Shown here one piece after another: positions 58,632-64,000 of a stretch of 64,000 nt of DNA (positions are counted from its first letter, which is position 1; each line of letters begins with the position of its first letter). The stretch lies in the NCBI RefSeq assembly GCF_018141545.1, contig NZ_CP064356.1:868001-932000 (forward strand), given 5' to 3'. The stretch comes from Miltoncostaea oceani. Lineage in GTDB: Bacteria; Actinomycetota; Thermoleophilia; Miltoncostaeales; Miltoncostaeaceae. The position numbers and the translations under genes are program-made. Under the pieces are notes generated by a model. That model was not told the DNA's origin. It saw nothing but the letters and a program-made list of their open reading frames with translations, and did no database searches.

Positions 58632-59099
58632 TTGCCCCGTATCACCCGGTTCATCATGACCGCCGCGGCGATCGCCGCGCTCGGCCTCGGCCTGTCCGCC
58701 TGCGGGGGGGACGACGACTCGTCCGACGCACCCGCGACCCCGGACACCACCACCGAGCAGACGACGACCGCGGCGGGGACGTCGGCGACCACCGCCCCGG
58801 CCCCCGCGGCCGGCAGCACCCTCGAGGTCGACGCCGACCCGAGCGGCGCGCTCGCCTTCACCCAGACCACCCTCAGCACGACCGCCGGCCCCGTCACGAT
58901 CACGCTGAGGAACGAGTCACCGGTGCCGCACAACATCGCCGTCCGCGGCGGCAGCGTCGACACCGAGCCGTCCGAGACGATCCAGGGCGGCGAGACCACC
59001 GAGCTCACCGTGGACCTGCCCCCGGGGGAGTACGAGTACTACTGCGAGGTGCCGGGCCACGAGCAGGCCGGCATGAAGGGCACGCTGACGGTCGAGTAA
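58632..59099 (+). CDS. Cupredoxin-like copper lipoprotein
   Basis: A 155-residue protein. TTG start with GAGGAG upstream. The signal peptide ends in the lipobox GLGLSAC, followed by a Thr/Ala/Pro linker. Residues about 65-155 are a plastocyanin/azurin-like beta sandwich with the type-1 copper ligands His (VPHNIAVRGG), Cys, His and Met in YYCEVPGHEQAGMKG. It could carry electrons on the outer membrane face. It lies downstream of the metal regulator, but about 110 bases separate them. Confidence 0.85.
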   Translation: MPRITRFIMTAAAIAALGLGLSACGGDDDSSDAPATPDTTTEQTTTAAGTSATTAPAPAAGSTLEVDADPSGALAFTQTTLSTTAGPVTITLRNESPVPHNIAVRGGSVDTEPSETIQGGETTELTVDLPPGEYEYYCEVPGHEQAGMKGTLTVE

Positions 59100-59110
59100 C
59101 TCAGCCTGGA

Positions 59111-59545
59111 TCAGCCGTCGACGAAGGGCTGGGCCTCGGCGACGAGATCGTCGAGGTCCATGCCCAGGCTCTGCATGAAGAACGGCGTGAGCAGGTTCAG
59201 CGTGTGACGGCACGCCGGGCAGATCGGGAGGGGCGGGGGCGCGGGGAGGCCCTCCGCCTCGCCGGTCAGCGTGAAGGCCTTGCCGCAGTACTTGGCGCAC
59301 ACGCCGCACGAGCCGTTCTTGCAGTCGAGGCGCACGAGGTCCATCCCCGCGCCGCCGATCTGCGCGAGCCACGAGACGTGGCGCTCCTCCCACTCCGCCG
59401 CCTCGGCGGCGAGGGCGGCCCGGCCCTCGTCGGTCCAGCCCTCCCGGAGGGCCGTCGCGAACGGCTCCGGGGGGTCGTCGACCCCCCGGAAGCGCTCGGT
59501 CCAGCGGTCGATCTCCGCCTGCCAGTCGCGGGGCGTGGCGGTCAG
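59111..59545 (-). CDS. Cysteine-rich protein coupled to the MqnD-like gene, probable CTG start
   Basis: A 144-residue protein. Two Cys clusters, LDCKNGSCGVCAKYCGKAFT and LPICPACRHTLNLL, together hold six Cys and a His and could bind zinc or an Fe-S cluster. The N-terminal half is helical and acidic (DWQAEIDRWTERFRGVDDPP). CTG at 59545 overlaps the stop of the MqnD-like gene (CTGA). No ATG, GTG or TTG exists upstream of the conserved-looking region until a Met inside AGMDLVRLD, about 70 residues in. Function unknown; the coupling to a menaquinone gene suggests a redox role (inference). Confidence 0.65.
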   Translation of the reverse strand: MTATPRDWQAEIDRWTERFRGVDDPPEPFATALREGWTDEGRAALAAEAAEWEERHVSWLAQIGGAGMDLVRLDCKNGSCGVCAKYCGKAFTLTGEAEGLPAPPPLPICPACRHTLNLLTPFFMQSLGMDLDDLVAEAQPFVDG

Positions 59546-60396
59546 TCCTCGACGAAGTCGACGACGGGGGCGCGGTCGATCAGCCCGGCCTCGTGGCCGC
59601 GGCGCAGCAGCTCGGCGACCGCCGCACGGCCGTCCTCGCCGTAGTCGAGGGTCCGCTCGTTGACGTACATGCCGACGAAGCGGTCGGCGAGGCCGGTGTC
59701 GAGCCCGCGCCCGAAGCCCTCGGCGTAGGCGAGCGCCGCCTGGCGGTGCTCGAGCCCGTACGCGATGGAGTCGCGCAGGATGCGCGACAGGCGGGGCATG
59801 GTGTCGCCCTCGTCCAGGTCGCGGCGGACGGCGTTCGCGCCGAGCGGCAGCGGCAGGCCACCGGTCAGCTCGTGCCACCACTCGCCGAGGTCGATGATCG
59901 AGCGCAGGCCCTGGGTCCGGTAGGTCAGCTGGCCCTCGTGGATGACGAGGCCCGCGTCCACCTCGCCCGCCTCGACGACGTCGAGGATCCGGTCGAACGG
60001 CACGATCACCGGGTCGGCGATGCGCCCGACGGCGAGCTGCAGCTCGAGGAAGGCGCTGGTCAGGACCCCGGGGATCGCGACGCGCAGGCGGGGCAGCTCG
60101 GCCGGCTCGATCCGGGCGTCCTCCCGCACGACCACCATCGGGCCGTACTGCTCGCCCATCGACGCGCCGTGGGGGAGGAGGCGGTACCGCTCCGACAGGT
60201 ACGCGTAGGCGTGGACCGACACCGCCGTGACCTCGAGGCGCCCCTCGCGGGCCCAGTCGTTCAGCGTCTCGATGTCGCGCAGCACGTGCTCGAACCGGAA
60301 GCCGTCCGTCGGGATCAGCTCGTCGGCGAGGGCGTGGAACATGAAGGCGTCATCGGGGTCCGGGCTGTGCCCCAGACGGATCAGGCGGTCGGGCAC
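59542..60396 (-). CDS. mqnD: MqnD-like menaquinone biosynthesis enzyme
   Basis: A 284-residue protein with the periplasmic-binding-protein fold but no signal peptide, as in MqnA/MqnD. LGHSPDPDDAFMFHALADEL opens it, then FEHVLRDIETLNDWAREGRL, VSVHAYAYLSERYRLLPHGA and GEQYGPMVVVREDARI. VDAGLVIHEGQLTYRTQGLR and HELTGGLPLPLGANAVRRDL follow. This S-P-D-x-D-D type is annotated as 1,4-dihydroxy-6-naphthoate synthase of the futalosine route in many bacteria. MqnA is an alternative. No other mqn gene is in the window. Confidence 0.75.
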   Translation of the reverse strand: MPDRLIRLGHSPDPDDAFMFHALADELIPTDGFRFEHVLRDIETLNDWAREGRLEVTAVSVHAYAYLSERYRLLPHGASMGEQYGPMVVVREDARIEPAELPRLRVAIPGVLTSAFLELQLAVGRIADPVIVPFDRILDVVEAGEVDAGLVIHEGQLTYRTQGLRSIIDLGEWWHELTGGLPLPLGANAVRRDLDEGDTMPRLSRILRDSIAYGLEHRQAALAYAEGFGRGLDTGLADRFVGMYVNERTLDYGEDGRAAVAELLRRGHEAGLIDRAPVVDFVED

Positions 60397-60506
60397 GCAG
60401 GCTCCTCCGGCGGATGGGCGAACCCATGCATCCTACGCCGCCGCCGGCCGTCCACCCGCGCCGCCGCCCCGTGACGCACGTCCCCGCGTCCGCCACGCCG
60501 GCGGGG

Positions 60507-60863
60507 TCAGAAGTAGGTGTCCTCCGACGCCCATGGGGGCGCGCACGCGCACAGCAGGCGCAGGGGCGCGTCGCCCGTCGCGGTGATGGTGTGCCAGGCC
60601 CCCGGGGGGATCAGGATCGCGTCGCCGACGCCGACGGGGCGCTCCTCGCCGTCGATCTCCATCAGCCCGGCCCCCGCGACGATGTAGTAGATCTCCTCGC
60701 TCACCCGGTGGTGGTGCCGCACCGTCGAGGCCCCGGCCTCGATGGTCGCCTCCGCCAGGCTCTGGTGGGCGACGGGGGCGTTCGAGAGGTCGAGCAGGGA
60801 GCGGATCGTGCTCCCGTCGTCCGTCACGAAGGGGCGGGCCTCGTCGCGTGCGCGGATCTCCAT
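60507..60863 (-). CDS. Cupin-domain protein
   Basis: A 118-residue single cupin. Motif 1 is VRHHHRVSEEIYYIVAGAGL with three His and a Glu, and motif 2 is IPPGAWHTITATG with a His, forming a 3-His-1-Glu metal site. It resembles small cupins of the mannose-6-phosphate isomerase-like or quercetinase-like type; the reaction is unknown. ATG at 60863. Followed by the MqnD-like gene on the same strand after 110 bases. Confidence 0.85.
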   Translation of the reverse strand: MEIRARDEARPFVTDDGSTIRSLLDLSNAPVAHQSLAEATIEAGASTVRHHHRVSEEIYYIVAGAGLMEIDGEERPVGVGDAILIPPGAWHTITATGDAPLRLLCACAPPWASEDTYF

Positions 60864-60873
60864 GGCGGGGAGG

Positions 60874-61080
60874 CTACCCGCCGTCGCGACCCGACGACAG
60901 GCGGTCGCGGCACGCCGCGCAGAGCGCCCCCCAGCGCACGTCGGGGGTGCGGCAGACCTCGCACTCGGGCGAGCGGGCCTCGGGCAGCACCAGCCGCTCG
61001 CCGCGCACGTGCGCCCGCGCGGCCGCCTCCAGGCGGCGCAGCCGGTCGTCGAGCGACATGCCGTGGCGGCGTCCCGTCAC
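60874..61080 (-). CDS. Small zinc-ribbon protein, 68 residues
   Basis: GTG at 61080 overlaps the thioesterase stop by 4 bases (GTGA); an ATG 7 codons on is an alternative. The C-terminal part has two CxxC pairs, CEVCRTPDVRWGALCAACRD, and the N-terminus is a basic helix (LDDRLRRLEAAARAHVRG). Resembles the zinc-ribbon proteins at 22668-23060 and 34446-34847 only in the motif. Function unknown. Confidence 0.6.
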   Translation of the reverse strand: MTGRRHGMSLDDRLRRLEAAARAHVRGERLVLPEARSPECEVCRTPDVRWGALCAACRDRLSSGRDGG

Positions 61081-61541
61081 CCCGTCGACATCGGCACGGG
61101 CGCGGCGGGGGATGACCCCCCGTCGTCGTCCCGGTGCCGGATCACGCACATCCCCTCGCCCTCGGCCGCCAGCACGGCGCCGGGGAGGTGGATGGTCACC
61201 ACCGCGCGGTACCCGCGGTCGCTCCGCTGCACCAGGCGACCGCGCAGCTCGAGCTCCTCCCCCAGGGGGATGGGCCGCCGGAGCCAGTAGCGCACCTTCG
61301 CGGTCATGCCCCACAGGCCGTGGGGGGCCCCGGCGTAGACGAGCATCTCGTCCACGAGCATGCCCACCAGGCCGCCGTGGACGCGGTCGGGGTAGCCGAC
61401 GTGGGTGGCGCGCGGCGTGTACCGGGCGAGCGCGTCGGTGCCGTCGCGGTGGATGCGCAGCCCCAGGCCGTCGGGGTTCTCCGGGCCGCACACGAAGCAG
61501 TGCGGGAACTCGGCCGGGTTGAGGAGCGGGAGGTCGTCCAC
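61077..61541 (-). CDS. PaaI-type hotdog thioesterase
   Basis: A 154-residue protein. FPHCFVCGPENPDGLGLRIH is the family opening, then YPDRVHGGLVGMLVDEMLVY with the conserved H-G-G and catalytic Asp/Glu. VRYWLRRPIPLGEELELRGR and AAVLAAEGEGMCVI-type strands complete the hotdog fold (exact residues there vary). It should hydrolyse acyl-CoA thioesters; the acyl group is unknown. The GTG at 61541 is preferred because the longer frame overlaps the secG promoter. Divergent from secG. Confidence 0.82.
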   Translation of the reverse strand: MDDLPLLNPAEFPHCFVCGPENPDGLGLRIHRDGTDALARYTPRATHVGYPDRVHGGLVGMLVDEMLVYAGAPHGLWGMTAKVRYWLRRPIPLGEELELRGRLVQRSDRGYRAVVTIHLPGAVLAAEGEGMCVIRHRDDDGGSSPAAPVPMSTG

Positions 61542-61556
61542 GGGGGGACGCCATGC

Positions 61557-61569
61557 TACCGTCCCGCCC
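61557..61569 (+). promoter_or_regulatory. Leaderless-type promoter of secG
   Basis: TACCGT (61557-61562), 7 bases, then GTG at 61570. It overlaps TAGCAT on the opposite strand (61558-61553), a -10 for the divergent thioesterase gene. Confidence 0.5.
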
Positions 61570-61800
61570 GTGACCGCCTTCCTGGTCGTACTCCACTCGC
61601 TCAACGCCGTCCTGCTGATCTTCCTCGTGCTGCTGCACAGCGGGAAGGACGCGGGCCTGTCCGGCGCCTTCGGCGTCGGCGGCTCCTCGAGCTCCTACGG
61701 GGGCTCCACGGCGATCGTCGAGAAGAACCTGGACCGCGTCACGGTGGCCTCGGCCATCCTCTTCTTCGTCACCACGTTCTTCCTGGCCAAGACCCTCTGA
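61570..61800 (+). CDS. secG: Preprotein translocase subunit SecG
   Basis: A 76-residue membrane protein with two helices (VVLHSLNAVLLIFLVLLHSG and ASAILFFVTTFFLAKTL) and the conserved loop GKDAGLSGAFGVGGSSSSYG, which forms SecG's cytosolic region in SecYEG. Length and layout are normal. It has its own leaderless-type promoter. Glycolytic genes usually found next to secG are not here. Confidence 0.93.
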   Translation: MTAFLVVLHSLNAVLLIFLVLLHSGKDAGLSGAFGVGGSSSSYGGSTAIVEKNLDRVTVASAILFFVTTFFLAKTL

Positions 61801-61873
61801 GGGACCGGCCGGACGGCGTAAGGCTGCGTTCGCTGCAATAACGTAAGTCGGTAGTGGCGTTCGCGAGCGCGGG
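61801..61873 (+). promoter_or_regulatory. Short gap before the peptide-binding protein gene
   Basis: No strong promoter is obvious. GGTAAGGCTGC... and CGTAAGTCGGTAGTGG contain TANNNT-like boxes, but none is at the leaderless spacing. Confidence 0.2.
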
Positions 61874-63556
61874 GTGCATGTGCGCGACAGGGAGAGGGTG
61901 AGAGGGGCGGCGGCGGCGGTCGTGGCCGCCATCGCGCTGGTCGCGGCGGGCTGCGGCGGCTCCGACGACGCCGAGGCCGCCCGCGGCGGCACCCTCGTCG
62001 TCGCCGAGGACCAGGCCCCCGCCAACCTGAACGTGCTGCTCGCCGACGGGGTCTCCGTCACGGGCCAGCGCATCGCGACCAACGTGCTGCAGAACCTGCT
62101 GACCGTCGACGAGACCGGCGCCTACGTGCCGCAGCTCGCCGAGAGCGTCCCGTCGGGGGACGACCTCGTCGAGGGCCCGCTGCGGGTCACCTTCCGCATC
62201 CGCTCCGAGGCGCGGTGGTCCGACGGGCGGCCCGTGACGGCCGCCGACGTGGCGTTCACCTGGCGGACGATGACCGACCCGGACAACGAGGTCGCGAGCC
62301 GCACCGGCTGGGACCGCATCACCGCGGTCACCCCGGGGCGGACGGCCACGGGCGCCGCGTGCGCGCCGGCGACGTGCGTGACGGTCGCCTTCGACGGCGA
62401 CTACGCCCCCTGGCGCGAGGTCTTCAGCGTCTCCGGCGCGAACTACGTCCTCCCCGAGCACGTCCTGCGGGGGAGGGACTTCGACACGGCCTGGAGCGAC
62501 GGGGGCATCGTCGGGTCGGGGCCGTTCACCCTCGAGAGCTACCGCCCGCGGGTGCGGGCCGTGCTCGCCGCCGACCCGGACTGGTGGGGCGCCGACGACA
62601 CCGGCGGCGGGCCGTTCCTCGACCGGATTGTCGTCGACTTCCTCGACTCGTCCGGCGCCGCGCTCACCGCGCTGCGCCAGGGGGAGGCCCAGCTCGCCAG
62701 CCCGCCGCCCGACCCCGCCCTGATCCGGCGCGCCCGCGGCGTCGACGGCGTCGAGGTCCAGGCGGTCCCCTCGTCCTTCTTCGAGTACATCATCCTCAAC
62801 ACCGCGCAGCCGCCGCTCGACGACCCCCTCGTGCGCCGCGCGCTCGCCCACGCGATCGACCGCCAGCAGATCGTGGACGTCCTCCTCGAGGACTCGGCGC
62901 CGGTGCTGCAGAGCATCCTCCGGCCGTTCCAGCTCGGCTTCACGCCGGCGTTCGCGCGCTACGACCACGACCCCGCCGCCGCGGCCGCCCTGCTCGAGCA
63001 GGCGGGCTGGGAGCGCGGGGACGACGGCATCTTCGCCAAGGACGGCCGCCCCCTCGAGATCCCCCTCGTCACCACCTCGGAGGGCGAGCTGCGGACGTCG
63101 ACCGCCCGGCTGATCGCCGAGCAGGCGGCCGCGGCCGGCATCCGCGTGCGGCCGCAGCCCCTGTCGTCGGACCGCGTGTTCGGCCAGGTCCTCGGCTCCG
63201 ACGACTTCTCCGCCGTCATGATCGCGAGCGGCGGCCCGGTCGACCCGAGCGTCACCGGCCAGCTCGCGTCGGATCAGATCCCCTCGGAGGAGAACGGCTT
63301 CGCCGGCCAGAACGTGTACCGGTGGAGCGATCCCGAGGCCGACCGGCTCATGCGCCTCTCGGACCGCCAGGTCGACGACGCCGCCCGCGCCGCGAGCCTG
63401 GAGCGCGTGCAGGAGATCGTCGCCGAGGGGGTCCCCCTGATCCCGCTCTACCAGCAGCCCAACACCGTCGCCTACGCGTCGGGGCTGAGGGGGGTGCGCC
63501 AGAACCCCAGCCAGGCGGAGGTCTTCTGGAACAGCGGGGAGTGGTCGCTGGGCTGA
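61874..63556 (+). CDS. Peptide/nickel-type ABC transporter substrate-binding lipoprotein
   Basis: A 560-residue SBP family 5 protein. Lipoprotein signal AAAAVVAAIALVAAGCGG, then GTLVVAEDQAPANLNVLLAD, the family's R-W-S-D-G-x-P-V segment (RWSDGRPVTAADVAFTWRTM), GSGPFTLESYRPRVRAVLAA and VRRALAHAIDRQQIVDVLLE. The last part contains SLERVQEIVAEGVPLIPLYQ. It delivers a peptide or similar solute to a Dpp/Opp-type importer. The GTG at 61874 or the GTG two codons on is the start. The permease gene follows 17 bases downstream. Confidence 0.92.
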   Translation: MHVRDRERVRGAAAAVVAAIALVAAGCGGSDDAEAARGGTLVVAEDQAPANLNVLLADGVSVTGQRIATNVLQNLLTVDETGAYVPQLAESVPSGDDLVEGPLRVTFRIRSEARWSDGRPVTAADVAFTWRTMTDPDNEVASRTGWDRITAVTPGRTATGAACAPATCVTVAFDGDYAPWREVFSVSGANYVLPEHVLRGRDFDTAWSDGGIVGSGPFTLESYRPRVRAVLAADPDWWGADDTGGGPFLDRIVVDFLDSSGAALTALRQGEAQLASPPPDPALIRRARGVDGVEVQAVPSSFFEYIILNTAQPPLDDPLVRRALAHAIDRQQIVDVLLEDSAPVLQSILRPFQLGFTPAFARYDHDPAAAAALLEQAGWERGDDGIFAKDGRPLEIPLVTTSEGELRTSTARLIAEQAAAAGIRVRPQPLSSDRVFGQVLGSDDFSAVMIASGGPVDPSVTGQLASDQIPSEENGFAGQNVYRWSDPEADRLMRLSDRQVDDAARAASLERVQEIVAEGVPLIPLYQQPNTVAYASGLRGVRQNPSQAEVFWNSGEWSLG

Positions 63557-63572
63557 GCGCGGGGCCGCGGCC

Positions 63573-64000
63573 GTGAGGACCGTGGCCGCGGTGGCCGGGC
63601 GCCGCCTGCTGACGGCGATCCCCCTGCTCGGGGTCGTCAGCGTCGTCACCTACCTGCTGCTGTCCCGGGCGGCCGACCCGGTCGCACGCCTCCGGAGCAT
63701 CCCGACCGTCCGGGAGGAGGACCTCCGCCGGCTGATCGAGCAGCAGGGGCTCGACGAGCCGTGGTACGTCGGGTACTGGCGCTGGCTGAGCGGGTTCGTG
63801 CAGGGCGACTGGGGCGTCAGCGCGACCAACTCCGGGGTCAACGCGATCGAGCCGGTCCGCGACGCGCTGCCGGCGACGCTCGAGCTGATGCTGCTCGCGC
63901 TCGTCGTCTCCGCCGTCCTCGGCGTCGCCCTCGGGGTGGTGTCGGCGACGCGCGCCGGCCGGCCCGCGGACCACGTGCTGAGCGGCCTCGCCTACGTCGG
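63573..64000 (+). CDS. Dpp/Opp-type ABC transporter permease (3' end missing)
   Basis: The frame runs off the right edge. GTG at 63573. RRLLTAIPLLGVVSVVTYLL is the first membrane helix, then a periplasmic stretch with PTVREEDLRRLIEQQGLDEP, and WYVGYWRWLSGFVQGDWGVS is the G-D-W/L-G-x-S motif typical of DppB/OppB. LPATLELMLLALVVSAVLGV begins the next helix. It pairs with the lipoprotein upstream; the second permease and ATPases presumably follow outside the window. Confidence 0.9.
   Translation, partial: MRTVAAVAGRRLLTAIPLLGVVSVVTYLLLSRAADPVARLRSIPTVREEDLRRLIEQQGLDEPWYVGYWRWLSGFVQGDWGVSATNSGVNAIEPVRDALPATLELMLLALVVSAVLGVALGVVSATRAGRPADHVLSGLAYV

Overview
This window is very GC-rich, densely coded chromosomal DNA. 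It has strong C/G bias at third codon positions, many 4-base stop/start overlaps, and a mix of ATG, GTG and TTG starts. An OpcA-type glucose-6-phosphate dehydrogenase assembly protein, OmpR-type two-component pairs, a CBS-containing manganese pyrophosphatase, a futalosine-route menaquinone gene and many lipoproteins suggest an actinobacterium (Actinomycetota). A deep-branching class such as Thermoleophilia is my best guess, but that rests on gene content only. I see no rRNA, tRNA, prophage, insertion sequence or CRISPR-Cas locus.

Layout. 1-1.85 kb: p-aminobenzoate synthesis (pabB cut by the left edge, pabA) and a pterin carbinolamine dehydratase. 2.4-4.7 kb: a MarR-PDZ fusion regulator divergent from a DJ-1/PfpI protein and a Rossmann oxidoreductase. 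4.8-7.3 kb: nitroreductase, acetoacetate-decarboxylase-like protein and a divergent LacI regulator. 7.3-14.2 kb: a two-component system, CBS pyrophosphatase, tandem HD-GYP protein and HNH endonuclease. 14.3-15.5 kb: J-domain protein, a 53-base run of C, and a class I amidotransferase that seems to start with ATC. 15.6-22.3 kb: two bacterial PH-domain membrane proteins, an AIM24-type protein, a Pro-rich repeat protein, a CHASE-like/PAS/GGDEF/HD-GYP protein and a frameshifted HAD phosphatase. 22.3-27.6 kb: pyruvate kinase, acyl-CoA dehydrogenase with a divergent MarR regulator, and small proteins. 27.8-29.7 kb: amtB-PII operon. 29.7-30.45 kb: non-coding DNA with a six-unit interspersed dyad repeat array. 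30.5-34.9 kb: a second two-component system, two exported proteins sharing a repeated beta-rich domain, and a zinc ribbon.

34.9-45.3 kb: NAD synthetase, subtilisin-like protease, AcuC-like deacetylase, ABC ATPase and two diguanylate cyclases around a surface protein with a sigma-28-like promoter. 45.3-52.1 kb: one reverse-strand block guaB-tkt-zwf-opcA-pgl, linking IMP dehydrogenase with the pentose phosphate pathway. 52.1-57.7 kb: two lipoproteins, LuxR-type regulator, nitronate monooxygenase-like enzyme, a 32-residue membrane peptide, lipoprotein glutathione peroxidase, M14 carboxypeptidase and a Crp-type regulator. 57.8-64 kb: DtxR/MntR regulator, cupredoxin, MqnD-like enzyme, cupin, thioesterase, secG, and a peptide ABC transporter whose permease runs off the right edge.

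Cross-cutting themes. (1) Many genes have TANNNT followed by 6-7 bases and then the start codon, the signature of leaderless transcripts. (2) Several genes appear to begin with ATC or CTG, because no ATG/GTG/TTG is available at the conserved N-terminus. (3) Four c-di-GMP enzymes lie in 34 kb. (4) Both MarR regulators have a short inverted repeat inside the -35/-10 spacer of the divergent target promoter. I did not find an obvious new defence or biosynthetic system. The strongest unexplained structures are the repeat array at 29.77-30.23 kb, the poly-C tract and the non-canonical starts.
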